Numbered from the stretch's first letter, positions 55,045 through 63,903 are shown. The stretch is 64,000 bases of DNA from Faecalitalea cylindroides ATCC 27803 (GCF_000469305.1 NZ_KI271016.1:58914-122913); one strand, 5' to 3'. Translations and numbers: made by a program. Notes: generated by a model from the sequence alone, not told the origin.

Positions 55045-55942
55045 AGCGTATGTGTTTGATATAAAACGATTTGCGGTTCATGATGGATACGGCATTCGAA
55101 CAACGATTTTCTTTAAAGGTTGTCCATTACGTTGTAAGTGGTGTCAAAATCCAGAAGGTTTAGAAACAAAGCCTAGAGTTTTATGGTTTGAGAAAAACTG
55201 CATCCATTGTCGTCTATGTGAAAAGGCAAGTATGCCAAATCAAATGCATTATGAAGAGCGACCATATTTTAATAAAGAATATTCAGGTAATTTTGATAAT
55301 TTGGTTCATATTTGTCCATCTTCAGCTATACGTTATGATTCAACTTTATATACTGTAGAAGAATTAATATCCAAAATTGAAGAGGATAGAGTTTTCTTTA
55401 AACGAAATGGTGGGGTAACCTTTAGCGGAGGAGAGCCTTTTCTTCAAAAAGATTTTCTAGTTGATATCTTAAAGGAATGTAAGAAACGTGGCATTCATAC
55501 TGCAATTGAGTCTAGTTTTTATGCTAATCTTGAGCTTGTTAAGCAGGTTGTTCCATATCTTGATTTAATCTTTGCCGATTTAAAAGTGTTTGATGAAACG
55601 GATCATAAAGCGATGACTGGAGTTTCTAATCAAAAGATCCTGCAAAACATTGAATATTTATTAACGAGTGAGCATAAAGATAAAGTAATCATTCGTACAC
55701 CTCTTATTCCTGGCTATAATGCGACTGAGAGAAACTTAAGTCAAATTTCAAGTTTTATATTCAACTTATATCCGGAAGTAAAATATGAATTGTTGAATTA
55801 CAATCCTTTGGCTTCCAGCAAGTATGATCTTGTAGATATGAAATATGAGCCTGGAAAGCTTAAGCCTTTTGCTCCAGATGAATTAGAAACATTTAAAAAT
55901 ATCGTCAAAGAAGCAGGAATCAAAAATATTATTGAGGTTTAA
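55031..55942 (+). CDS. Glycyl-radical enzyme activating enzyme (radical SAM)
   Basis: 303 residues. The SAM-binding 4Fe-4S cluster is held by C31, C35 and C38 (CPLRCKWC). A ferredoxin-like insert follows (CIHCRLC at about 57-63 and a Cys in HICPSS), which gives only one clear extra cluster where many activases have two. GGVTFSGGEP is the SAM-binding glycine motif. It makes the G759 radical on the adjacent enzyme. It starts 14 bp inside it, so both are translated together. Confidence 0.92.
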   Translation: MTTSKAYVFDIKRFAVHDGYGIRTTIFFKGCPLRCKWCQNPEGLETKPRVLWFEKNCIHCRLCEKASMPNQMHYEERPYFNKEYSGNFDNLVHICPSSAIRYDSTLYTVEELISKIEEDRVFFKRNGGVTFSGGEPFLQKDFLVDILKECKKRGIHTAIESSFYANLELVKQVVPYLDLIFADLKVFDETDHKAMTGVSNQKILQNIEYLLTSEHKDKVIIRTPLIPGYNATERNLSQISSFIFNLYPEVKYELLNYNPLASSKYDLVDMKYEPGKLKPFAPDELETFKNIVKEAGIKNIIEV

Positions 55943-55946
55943 TTGT

Positions 55947-55977
55947 CTGATAGAGAAATTCTCTATCAGTTTTTTTT
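55947..55977 (+). terminator. Terminator of the glycyl-radical operon
   Basis: CTGATAGAG, loop AAATT, CTCTATCAG, then eight T. Confidence 0.92.
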
Positions 55978-55980
55978 ATA

Positions 55981-56007
55981 AAAAAAGAATTCGTAATTTA
56001 CGAATTC
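55981..56007 (-). terminator. Terminator of the nfu gene
   Basis: Minus strand GAATTCG/CGAATTC with an A/T loop, followed by a run of T. It is convergent with the terminator at 55947-55977. Confidence 0.75.
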
Positions 56008-56039
56008 TTCTTATTCATTCTAATTCTATGCATCAAGAT

Positions 56040-56291
56040 TTATCCAACAAGGATAACATCGCGAATGCCAGGGACTTCATCCATTAATAGAAGCTTGATT
56101 CCGCTTGAGAAATCCTCTGTTGCCATCATACATCCAGCACAGGCTCCTCTAAAAGCAACATAAACATAAGCATGTTCATCAATACCTAAAAGTTCAATGT
56201 CACCGCCGTCATGTTGTATATAAGGACGAATCTTATCGAGGCATGCTTCGACTGCCATGCCATCTGGCATTTCCATTGTTTCTTCAGCCAT
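56040..56291 (-). CDS. NifU C-terminal-domain (Nfu-type) Fe-S scaffold
   Basis: 83 residues. The Nfu CXXC motif is CAGC in GACAGCMMA (about 51-59), preceded by HDGGDIELLGI, the family start. It holds an Fe-S cluster for transfer to target proteins such as Rnf or NifJ, both Fe-S rich in this window. GGAG precedes ATG. Follows the YuiD-like gene by 18 bp and forms an operon with it. Confidence 0.9.
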   Translation of the reverse strand: MAEETMEMPDGMAVEACLDKIRPYIQHDGGDIELLGIDEHAYVYVAFRGACAGCMMATEDFSSGIKLLLMDEVPGIRDVILVG

Positions 56292-56309
56292 AGTTTCAAC
56301 TCCAATCTA

Positions 56310-56771
56310 TTAAAAAATCAAAGGTGTCAATAGTAGTGGTATGATCAATCCAACAACGAATCCACCGACTACTTCGATAAATTTATGACCCAGAACACTT
56401 TTAAGTTGTTCCTGATAAATCGGTTCATCGAATTCAATCAGAGAAGCTTCTTTTAAATCATCAACCAGTTGTTTGACCAATTCAATATTTTTCCCTGAAT
56501 AGTATCGCACATGACAGGCATCATACATTACTATAAAGGAAAAAATTGCCGTGATCGCAAATAATGTCGAATCAAATCCTTCCTGAATTCCTACAGCCAT
56601 GGACAGTGCAGTGACTGTCGAACTGTGGGAGCTTGGAAAACCACCACTGGCAATGACCCAGTGAAGATCCCACTTTCCTGACTTGAAATAATAAACGATC
56701 GTTTTACCTACCTGTGCAACAACATTGGCAAGCAATGCGGATACAAGAGGGTAAAGTGCTGAGGGGATCAT
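56310..56771 (-). CDS. Divergent PAP2-like membrane protein, YuiD/DUF212 family
   Basis: 153 residues, three to four membrane helices. GGFPSSHSSTVTALSMAVG (about 43-61) with the conserved Ser-His pair is the DUF212 (acid-phosphatase/haloperoxidase-related) signature. Physiological role is unknown. ATG 56771 was chosen because AAGGAGA lies 9 bases upstream; a GTG at 56780 would abut the ribosome site. An extended -10 is found at minus strand 56799-56807. Confidence 0.85.
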   Translation of the reverse strand: MIPSALYPLVSALLANVVAQVGKTIVYYFKSGKWDLHWVIASGGFPSSHSSTVTALSMAVGIQEGFDSTLFAITAIFSFIVMYDACHVRYYSGKNIELVKQLVDDLKEASLIEFDEPIYQEQLKSVLGHKFIEVVGGFVVGLIIPLLLTPLIF

Positions 56772-56798
56772 ACGTTTCACTCTCCTTAAACATTATGT

Positions 56799-56807
56799 AT
56801 TATAGCA
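56799..56807 (-). promoter_or_regulatory. Extended -10 promoter of the YuiD-like gene
   Basis: Minus strand TGCTATAAT. It faces away from the pgi promoter. Confidence 0.65.
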
Positions 56808-56824
56808 CACAAAATTAAAAATCG

Positions 56825-56833
56825 TGGTATAAT
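56825..56833 (+). promoter_or_regulatory. Extended -10 promoter of pgi
   Basis: TGGTATAAT, 34 bases upstream of the pgi ATG; no clear -35. Confidence 0.65.
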
Positions 56834-56866
56834 TGCATTGAAATCAAAAACCGGAGGTAGATTAAT

Positions 56867-58138
56867 ATGATTCAGTTAGATCTAAATCACGCTCATTTAA
56901 AAGAAAATGTGAAAGATTATCAGGAACAAGTCGTATCACTCGATAAACAGCTTGTTTCTAAAACTTGTCTAGGCAATGATTTCATTGGCTGGATGACTTG
57001 GGCAAATGACTATGATAGAGAAGAGTTTGCTCGTATCAAAGAATGTGCTAAAAAGATTCGTGAAAACAGTGAAGTTTTCGTTGTATGCGGTATAGGTGGT
57101 TCATATCTTGGAGCGCGTGCGGCTATCGAAATGATCAATGGTCTTTATGCAGATAAAAAACCAGAAATCATTTATATGGGAAATACATTCTCAAGCTCAT
57201 ATATTGCACAGGTAATGGACTATATCAAAGATAAAGAAGTAACGGTTAATGTTATTTCTAAATCAGGAACAACAACGGAAACAGCTTTAGCATTCCGTAT
57301 CTTAAAACAATTTATGGAAGAAAAATATGGTGATGAAGCTAAGAACCGAATTATTGCCACAACGGATAAAGCACGTGGAACTCTAAAAACGCTTGCAACT
57401 AAAGAAGGTTATGAAACTTTTGTAATTCCAGATGATATTGGTGGACGTTTCTCAGTTATTACTCCTGTTGGATTATTACCTATTGCCGTAGCAGGTATCG
57501 ATATTGATGAACTTATGAAAGGTCTTCATGATGGAATGGGAGAATATGGTGATCCAGATTTAGATAAAAACCCTGCATATCGTTATGCCGTAGCGCGTCG
57601 TATCTTACAAAATGAAGGATATGATGTTGAATTATTTGTAAACTATGAACCGCAGATGCAAATGGTTGCTGAATGGTGGAAACAATTATTCGGTGAAAGT
57701 GAAGGTAAAGATGGAAAGGGTATTTTACCTGATTCTGTATGTTTCTCAACGGATCTTCATTCTTTAGGACAATTTGTTCAGGAAGGAAAGAAAGTGTTAT
57801 TTGAAACAAATCTTTATGTAGATAAACCAATGATCGATGTTACTTTCCCTAATGATGAAGCCAATGAAGATGGTATGAATTATCTTGCAGGAAAGAGCGT
57901 TGACTGGGCAAATAAAATGGCGGCTCAGGGAACATTGATGGCACACGAAGAAACAGGTGGTGTTCCAAATATCTTGTTAACAATGCCGGATATGAGTGCA
58001 TACAGTTTTGGTAATATGTGCATGTTCTTCTTTAAAGCAATCGCAATGACTACTTTGATGAATGACTCAAATCCATTTAACCAGCCAGGTGTTGAAGTTT
58101 ATAAAAAGAACATGTTTAAATTATTAGGAAAAGAATAG
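56867..58138 (+). CDS. pgi: Glucose-6-phosphate isomerase
   Basis: 423 residues. VVCGIGGSYLGARAA (about 72-86) and VNVISKSGTTTETALAFR (about 126-143) form the phosphosugar-binding site, followed by the PDDIGGRFSVITPVGLLP region. Interconverts glucose and fructose 6-phosphate. A little shorter than the 450-residue Bacillus enzyme. Single gene, GGAGGT before ATG. Confidence 0.97.
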   Translation: MIQLDLNHAHLKENVKDYQEQVVSLDKQLVSKTCLGNDFIGWMTWANDYDREEFARIKECAKKIRENSEVFVVCGIGGSYLGARAAIEMINGLYADKKPEIIYMGNTFSSSYIAQVMDYIKDKEVTVNVISKSGTTTETALAFRILKQFMEEKYGDEAKNRIIATTDKARGTLKTLATKEGYETFVIPDDIGGRFSVITPVGLLPIAVAGIDIDELMKGLHDGMGEYGDPDLDKNPAYRYAVARRILQNEGYDVELFVNYEPQMQMVAEWWKQLFGESEGKDGKGILPDSVCFSTDLHSLGQFVQEGKKVLFETNLYVDKPMIDVTFPNDEANEDGMNYLAGKSVDWANKMAAQGTLMAHEETGGVPNILLTMPDMSAYSFGNMCMFFFKAIAMTTLMNDSNPFNQPGVEVYKKNMFKLLGKE

Positions 58139-58143
58139 TTAAT

Positions 58144-58180
58144 TTTGGTACAGCATATGTTTGCTGTACCAAATTATTTA
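58144..58180 (+). terminator. Hairpin after pgi, probable terminator
   Basis: A 12-bp stem TTTGGTACAGCA/TGCTGTACCAAA, loop of six, followed by a mixed T/A tail rather than a clean T run. Confidence 0.65.
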
Positions 58181-58192
58181 TTAGTTAGCTAT

Positions 58193-58213
58193 GTTAAACA
58201 TAATTAACGTTAA
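58193..58213 (+). promoter_or_regulatory. Inverted repeats upstream of nifJ
   Basis: GTTAA (58193-58197) and TTAAC (58204-58208) are an inverted pair, and TTAACGTTAA (58204-58213) is a palindrome. They lie upstream of the promoter. The half-sites resemble Rex operators, but the gap of six does not fit the usual four, so assignment is uncertain. Confidence 0.35.
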
Positions 58214-58227
58214 AAATGAAATTTTCC

Positions 58228-58256
58228 TTTAAAAACGCTTTCTAAAATCGTATAAT
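58228..58256 (+). promoter_or_regulatory. Promoter of nifJ
   Basis: TTTAAA (58228-58233), 17-bp spacer, TATAAT (58251-58256). Confidence 0.6.
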
Positions 58257-58303
58257 AATACAGGTATAGTTTTACTAATCAGGATAAGGAGGACAAAGTT
58301 ATC

Positions 58304-61300
58304 ATGCCTAGAGCAAAACAATCAATGGATGGTAATACTGCTGCGGCTCACGTTGCCTATGCGTATACTGAAGTTGCCGCGATTTACCCCATTACACCAT
58401 CTAGTCCTATGGCTGACTCTGTAGATCAGTGGGCAGCTGCTGGACAGAAGAACATTTTCGGAAATCAAGTTGTAGTAAGTGAACTACAGTCTGAGGCTGG
58501 TGCTGCCGGTGCCGTTCACGGTTCTTTGGCTGCTGGTGCTTTGACAACTACATTTACTGCATCACAGGGATTATTGTTAATGATTCCTAATATGTATAAA
58601 ATTGCCGCTGAGCAATTACCATGTGTTTTCGATGTTTCTGCACGTACTGTTGCAACACATGCATTGAACATCTTTGGTGATCACAGCGACGTTTATGCAT
58701 GTCGTCAGACAGGTTTCGCAATGCTTTGTGAAACAAACCCACAGGAAGTTATGGATTTATCTCCAGTAGCTCACTTAGCTGCTCTTGAAGGTAAAGTGCC
58801 ATTTATCAACTTCTTCGATGGATTCCGTACATCTCACGAAATTCAGAAGATCGAAAAATGGGACTATGAAGATCTAAAAGAAATGTGTCCAATGGATGCA
58901 GTTGAAGAATTCCGTAACCATGCTTTGAACCCAGAACATCCAACAATGCGCGGTTCTCATGAAAACGGAGATATTTTCTTCCAGCACCGTGAAGCATGTA
59001 ACTCTGTTTACGATGCATTACCAGCTGTTGTAGAAAAATACATGAACAAGATCAACGAAAAATTAGGAACTAACTATGGTCTATTCAACTACTATGGTGC
59101 TCCAGATGCTGATCGTGTAATTATCGCAATGGGTTCAATCAATGACGTTGCAGAAGAGGTTATCGATTACTTAACAGCTAAAGGTGAAAAAGTTGGTTTG
59201 ATCAAAGTTCGTTTATATCGCCCTTGGTCTAGCAAACACTTATTGGCAGTTCTTCCAGAAACAGTTAAGAAAATTGCTGTTCTTGACCGTACAAAAGAAC
59301 CTGGTGCATTAGGTGATCCATTATACTTGGATGTTGTTACAACACTTCGTGAAGCAGGATTGGATACAATCAAAGTTTGCGCAGGTCGTTATGGTTTGGG
59401 TTCTAAAGATACTCCACCATCAAGCGTATTTGCCGTATACACTGAATTGTTGAAAGATGAACCAAAACCTCGTTTCACAATTGGTATTGTCGATGACGTA
59501 ACTTACTTGTCATTGCCAGAAGTTAAACCAGCTCCAATCACTTCAGCTCCTGGAACTGTAGAATGTAAATTCTGGGGACTTGGTGGAGATGGTACTGTTG
59601 GTGCTAACAAGAACTCAACTAAGATCATCGGTGACCATACTGATAAATATATTCAGGCATACTTCCAGTATGACTCTAAGAAAACAGGTGGTATCACTAT
59701 TTCTCACTTACGTTTTGGTGATAACCCAATCAAATCTCCTTACTACATCAACCAGGCTGACTTCGTAGCTTGTCATAACCCTTCTTATGTAGTTAAAGGA
59801 TATAAGATGGTTCAAGATGTAAAACCTGGTGGTGTATTCATGATCAACTGCCAGTGGTCTGATGAAGAATTAGACAAACATATGCCAGCTGAAGCTAAGA
59901 AATATATCGCTGATAACAACATTCAGCTATATACTATTAACGCAATCGATAAAGCAATCGAAATTGGTATGGGTAAACGTACTAACACGATCCTTCAGTC
60001 AGCATTCTTTAAATTAGCTAACATCATGCCTATTGATGAAGCTGTTCAATACATGAAAGAAGCTGCTAAGAAATCATATTCTAAAAAAGGTGATGCAGTT
60101 GTAGAAATGAACTACAAAGCTATCGATGCTGGTGTAGATGCAACTCATAAAGTAGAAATCCCAGCTTCTTGGTCAAATCCAGAACCAGATGCTGCACCTG
60201 CTCCATTAAAAGGACGCCCAGCTACTGTTAAGATGGTTCAGGATATCATGAATCCAGTTAACATCATGAATGGTGACAGCCTTCCAGTATCTGCATTCAA
60301 AGACAATGCTGATGGACAATGGGAAACTGGTGCTGCTGCTTACGAAAAACGTGGTACAGCTGTTACAGTTCCTGAATGGGATGCTACTAAGTGTATCCAG
60401 TGTAACCAGTGTGCATTCGTATGTTCACATGCTACAATTCGTCCATTCATCCTTGATGAAAAAGAAGCTGAAGCTGCTCCAGAAAATATCAAACTTGCAG
60501 ATTCTAAACATGCTCCAGGTATGAAGTATACTATGAGCGTTACTCCACTTGACTGTATGGGATGTGGTGAATGTATCACTGTATGTCCAACAGGCGCTAT
60601 CAAGATGGTACCTCAGGAATCTCAGGCAGATCAGCAGCCAGTATTTGATTACCTAGTAGCTAATGTAGGTAAGAAGAAAACAAACTTTGCTGATAACACA
60701 GTTATCGGTTCTCAATACAACCAGCCATTGTTAGAGTTCTCTGGTTCATGTGCAGGTTGTGCTGAAACTTCATATGCTCGCTTAGTAACTCAGTTATTTG
60801 GTGAACAGATGTATATCTCTAATGCAACTGGATGTTCATCAATTTGGGGTGGACCAGCTGCTACATGTCCTTACACTGTAAATAAAGATAGCTTACAGGG
60901 ACCAGCTTGGGCTAACTCTTTATTCGAAGATAACGCTGAACATGGTTATGGTATGCATTTAGGACAGAAAGTATTGCGTGAACAAGCAATCACTAAATTG
61001 TCTCAGATGGCAGAATGCGAAAACGCAACTGAAGAATTCAAAGCTGCTTATGATAAGTTCATGGAAACAAAAGAGGATACTCGTGCTAATGCACCAGCTG
61101 CAAAAGCATTGATTGCTGAACTTGAAAAGGCTGCTGAAAATGGATGTGAAGATGCTAAAGAAGTATTAACTAAGAAACAGTATCTTGCTAAAAAATCTGT
61201 ATGGATCTTTGGTGGAGATGGTTGGGCTTATGACATCGGTTTCGGTGGACTAGACCACGTACTTGCTTCTGGTGAAAACGTAAACGTAATGGTATTTGAT

Positions 61301-61849
61301 ACAGAAATGTACTCAAATACTGGTGGACAGGCATCTAAAGCTTCTAACATTGGTGAAGTTTGTCAGTTCGCTGCAGCAGGTAAAGAATTGAAGAAAAAAT
61401 CACTTGCTGAAATCGCTATGACTTACGGATATGTATATGTAGCTCAGATTGCTCTTGGTGCTAACCCAGCTCAGGCTATTAAGTGTATTGCTGAGGCTGA
61501 AGCTTACGATGGACCATCATTGATCATCGGTTATGCTCCATGTGAATTACACGGTATCGCTAAGGGTGGTATGAACCACTGTCAGGATGAAATGAAGAAA
61601 GCTGTTAAAGCTGGTTACTGGAACTTATTCTCATTCAATCCAGATAAGAAGAAAGCTGGACAGAACCCATTCACATTAACTTCAAAAGAAGGTGACGGTT
61701 CTTATCAGGAATTCTTAAATAACGAAGCTCGTTACACTCGTTTAGTTAAACCATTCCCAGAAAGAGCTGAAAAACTATTCAGTGAATCTGAAAAGGCGGC
61801 TAAAGAACGTTTCGAACACTTACAGAGACTTGTTGAACTTTATAAATAA
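58304..61849 (+). CDS. nifJ: Pyruvate:ferredoxin (flavodoxin) oxidoreductase
   Basis: 1181 residues, single-chain enzyme. It oxidises pyruvate and CoA to acetyl-CoA and carbon dioxide and reduces ferredoxin. N-terminal pyrimidine-binding domains, a ferredoxin domain with CIQCNQCAFVCS (about 700-711) and CMGCGECITVCP (about 760-771), a further cluster including CAGCAETSYARL, and the C-terminal TPP domain (FGGDGWAYDIGFGGLDHV) are present. Highly biased codon use indicates strong expression. Main source of reduced ferredoxin, the presumed Rnf substrate. RBS AAGGAGG. Confidence 0.98.
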   Translation: MPRAKQSMDGNTAAAHVAYAYTEVAAIYPITPSSPMADSVDQWAAAGQKNIFGNQVVVSELQSEAGAAGAVHGSLAAGALTTTFTASQGLLLMIPNMYKIAAEQLPCVFDVSARTVATHALNIFGDHSDVYACRQTGFAMLCETNPQEVMDLSPVAHLAALEGKVPFINFFDGFRTSHEIQKIEKWDYEDLKEMCPMDAVEEFRNHALNPEHPTMRGSHENGDIFFQHREACNSVYDALPAVVEKYMNKINEKLGTNYGLFNYYGAPDADRVIIAMGSINDVAEEVIDYLTAKGEKVGLIKVRLYRPWSSKHLLAVLPETVKKIAVLDRTKEPGALGDPLYLDVVTTLREAGLDTIKVCAGRYGLGSKDTPPSSVFAVYTELLKDEPKPRFTIGIVDDVTYLSLPEVKPAPITSAPGTVECKFWGLGGDGTVGANKNSTKIIGDHTDKYIQAYFQYDSKKTGGITISHLRFGDNPIKSPYYINQADFVACHNPSYVVKGYKMVQDVKPGGVFMINCQWSDEELDKHMPAEAKKYIADNNIQLYTINAIDKAIEIGMGKRTNTILQSAFFKLANIMPIDEAVQYMKEAAKKSYSKKGDAVVEMNYKAIDAGVDATHKVEIPASWSNPEPDAAPAPLKGRPATVKMVQDIMNPVNIMNGDSLPVSAFKDNADGQWETGAAAYEKRGTAVTVPEWDATKCIQCNQCAFVCSHATIRPFILDEKEAEAAPENIKLADSKHAPGMKYTMSVTPLDCMGCGECITVCPTGAIKMVPQESQADQQPVFDYLVANVGKKKTNFADNTVIGSQYNQPLLEFSGSCAGCAETSYARLVTQLFGEQMYISNATGCSSIWGGPAATCPYTVNKDSLQGPAWANSLFEDNAEHGYGMHLGQKVLREQAITKLSQMAECENATEEFKAAYDKFMETKEDTRANAPAAKALIAELEKAAENGCEDAKEVLTKKQYLAKKSVWIFGGDGWAYDIGFGGLDHVLASGENVNVMVFDTEMYSNTGGQASKASNIGEVCQFAAAGKELKKKSLAEIAMTYGYVYVAQIALGANPAQAIKCIAEAEAYDGPSLIIGYAPCELHGIAKGGMNHCQDEMKKAVKAGYWNLFSFNPDKKKAGQNPFTLTSKEGDGSYQEFLNNEARYTRLVKPFPERAEKLFSESEKAAKERFEHLQRLVELYK

Positions 61850-61860
61850 GATCTGTTATT

Positions 61861-61888
61861 AAAGAGGAGTTGAAACTCCTCTTTTTTT
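61861..61888 (+). terminator. Terminator of nifJ
   Basis: AAAGAGGAGT, loop TGAA, ACTCCTCTTT, then T run. Confidence 0.92.
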
Positions 61889-61951
61889 AAATTTTCTACA
61901 GTTTAAAAACAACATTTCATGATTTGTATACAAATGTAAAAAAAGTTAATT

Positions 61952-61986
61952 TTTTGATTGAAATCAAAATTTTATAGGTCTATAGT
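61952..61986 (+). promoter_or_regulatory. Promoter of the YitT-like gene with overlapping palindrome
   Basis: TTGAAA (61958-61963), 17-bp spacer, TATAGT (61981-61986). The palindrome TTTTGATT-GA-AATCAAAA (61952-61969) covers the -35 box and is a candidate operator. Confidence 0.65.
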
Positions 61987-62014
61987 GGAATGGTGTCAAC
62001 AAGGAGTTGTTAAT

Positions 62015-62896
62015 ATGTTAGATACATTGAAAGAACTTCAAAAACAGAAAAAGATCCGTTTTTGTATTTCCGTATTTATGGTTACCTTGAGTGCTTTTGT
62101 TCAGGTGTATATCATGCAGGTATTTATGGAACCTTCAAACCTTTTATCGGGTGGTTTTACAGGTATTTCTTTATTGATAAATAAGATCTTGGCACTTGTT
62201 GGAATTAATTTTCCGGTTTCTGTAGGAATTATCTTATTAAATGCACCAGCGGCTATCTTATGTTATAAATATGTTTCTAAACGTTTTACTTTCTTGAGCT
62301 GCCTTCAATTTGGTCTGGTTTCATTATTCCTGGAAATTTTCACCTTTGAACCCTTTATCGATGATCAGACTTTGAATGTGTTATTTGGTGGTCTTTTATG
62401 GGGCTTCTCCATATCTTTAGCTTTACGAACTGGTGGTAGCACTGGAGGCACTGATTTTATAGCTCAGTTTGTTTCCAACAAGATCCATAAAGGTATTTGG
62501 GATTATGTATTTGCGTTTAACTGTTGTATGTTGGTCATATTTGGAGCTATCTTTGGATGGGTTCACGCAGGATATTCAATTGTATTCCAATTCCTGTCTA
62601 CAAAGGCGATTTCGAGCTTATATCAGCGGTATAATCAAGTTACAATAGAATTTATTACCTCAGATCCAGATCCTGTGATTGATGCGTTTATGGCAGTTGT
62701 ACGACATGGTATGAGCGTTTTTGAAGGATATGGTGGATATAGTCAAAGAAAGATATATTCATGCAAGGCTGTAGTGAGCAGTTATGAAGTTCACGATGCG
62801 ATAGAAAATGTTCGAAAAGTCGATCCTAAAGTTATCGTTAATACGTATCATACCGCAAACTTCTATGGAAATTTTTATCAAAAACCAATCGAATAG
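62015..62896 (+). CDS. YitT-family membrane protein
   Basis: 293 residues. Five or so membrane helices (about 18-210) with the YitT core SGGFTGISLLINKI (about 46-59) and RTGGSTGGTDFIAQF (about 145-159), followed by a DUF2179 C-terminal domain (about 220-290). The function of this family is not established. ATG 62015 is chosen because AAGGAG lies 8 bases upstream; the longer frame starts in the promoter. Confidence 0.9.
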   Translation: MLDTLKELQKQKKIRFCISVFMVTLSAFVQVYIMQVFMEPSNLLSGGFTGISLLINKILALVGINFPVSVGIILLNAPAAILCYKYVSKRFTFLSCLQFGLVSLFLEIFTFEPFIDDQTLNVLFGGLLWGFSISLALRTGGSTGGTDFIAQFVSNKIHKGIWDYVFAFNCCMLVIFGAIFGWVHAGYSIVFQFLSTKAISSLYQRYNQVTIEFITSDPDPVIDAFMAVVRHGMSVFEGYGGYSQRKIYSCKAVVSSYEVHDAIENVRKVDPKVIVNTYHTANFYGNFYQKPIE

Positions 62897-62918
62897 GCGA
62901 ATGCCTATTCTTTTTTTT
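62891..62918 (+). terminator. Terminator of the YitT-like gene
   Basis: GAATAGGC, loop GAAT, GCCTATTC, then eight T. Confidence 0.93.
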
Positions 62919-62956
62919 GAGCTTTTTGCTTTTCATTTTTAAAGATTTAAGTAAAA

Positions 62957-62962
62957 TATAAT
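62957..62962 (+). promoter_or_regulatory. Possible -10 of the metal-exporter gene
   Basis: TATAAT nine bases upstream of the GTG start; no -35 at the expected distance. Transcription start would fall at or just before the start codon. Confidence 0.4.
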
Positions 62963-62971
62963 GGTTGAGAG

Positions 62972-63859
62972 GTGATTGATATTATCTTACATTTATTATC
63001 ACATACATTTGAAGATACATGGTTAACGTTTCCTATCTTACTAGTTACATATATAATCATTGAAATATTTGAAAGAAGACCTTCTAGCAATGATGATCGT
63101 ATCTTCTTTCTATTACAAAAACTTGGCCCAGTTCTTGGGGCCTTGTTAGGATTGTTGCCACAATGTGGTTTTAGTATTTTGGCCGCCATGTTGTATCTTC
63201 AAAAGAATATAACACTTGGAACCATGCTTAGTGTCTTTATTGCCACTAGCGATGAAGCCATTCCTGTCTTATTATCTAATCCGGAAATGTATTCTACATT
63301 ACCGATATTGTTGATCTTAAAATTTGGTATTGCAGTATTGGTTGGGTATATTGTAGATTTCATTTTTAAACCGGATATTATTAAGTTTGAAAATATGGAA
63401 GAAGAGGATATTGATGAAGAGGATTATGAAGAAACAGCTGTTGGATCCAGTTGTCCTTGTTGTTATACACAGTATCCTTTAATCGTTAGTGCTTTACTTA
63501 GATCTTTAAAAATATTTGCATTTATTTTTGTTACTACATTTATTTTTACAGGATTAATCGAATGGATAGGGGAAGAGAATTTACAAGCTTTCTTGTTGAC
63601 TGATTCTGTTTTCCAACCTATTTTTGCAGCTGTTTTTGGCTTTATTCCAAACTGTGCTGCAACGGTCATACTTTGCCAGTTATACATAGCTCAGGCATTG
63701 AGTTTTGGATCTTTATTGGCTGGATTAATTACCAATGCTGGATTGGGAATCTTAGTGTTAATCCAATATGGAGCTTCTAAAAAAGAAATATTTAAAACAA
63801 TTGGTATATTATTTTTAGTAGCGATTATTTCTGGCTTTCTATGTATTATTTTTGCATAG
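62972..63859 (+). CDS. Putative manganese/heavy-metal exporter, ArsP_2 (DUF2899) type
   Basis: 295 residues, about ten predicted membrane segments in two halves. GLLPQCGFSILAA (about 60-72) and GFIPNCAATVILCQLYIAQ (about 226-244) are the repeated P-[QN]-C motifs of this family, and an acidic, Cys-rich middle loop (EEEDIDEEDYEE, CPCC at about 139-163) could bind metal. The start is taken as GTG 62972 because the N-terminal pattern fits the family; no ATG exists in frame nearby. An ATT start at 62981 with AGAGGTGAT upstream is an alternative. Role as a Mn exporter is by family. Confidence 0.75.
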   Translation: MIDIILHLLSHTFEDTWLTFPILLVTYIIIEIFERRPSSNDDRIFFLLQKLGPVLGALLGLLPQCGFSILAAMLYLQKNITLGTMLSVFIATSDEAIPVLLSNPEMYSTLPILLILKFGIAVLVGYIVDFIFKPDIIKFENMEEEDIDEEDYEETAVGSSCPCCYTQYPLIVSALLRSLKIFAFIFVTTFIFTGLIEWIGEENLQAFLLTDSVFQPIFAAVFGFIPNCAATVILCQLYIAQALSFGSLLAGLITNAGLGILVLIQYGASKKEIFKTIGILFLVAIISGFLCIIFA

Positions 63860-63870
63860 AAAGCTTTTTT
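63834..63870 (+). terminator. Terminator of the metal-exporter gene
   Basis: GCTTTCTATG, loop, CATAGAAAGC, then six T. The 5' arm lies within the coding region. Confidence 0.88.
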
Positions 63871-63903
63871 GTATTGACATTAAATATATAAATGAATGAT
63901 ATC

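Noticed and set aside
63874..63902. TTGACA near the end of the window as a promoter
   Set aside because: The -10 at the right spacing is poor and the stretch leads into a minus-strand terminator and tRNA.
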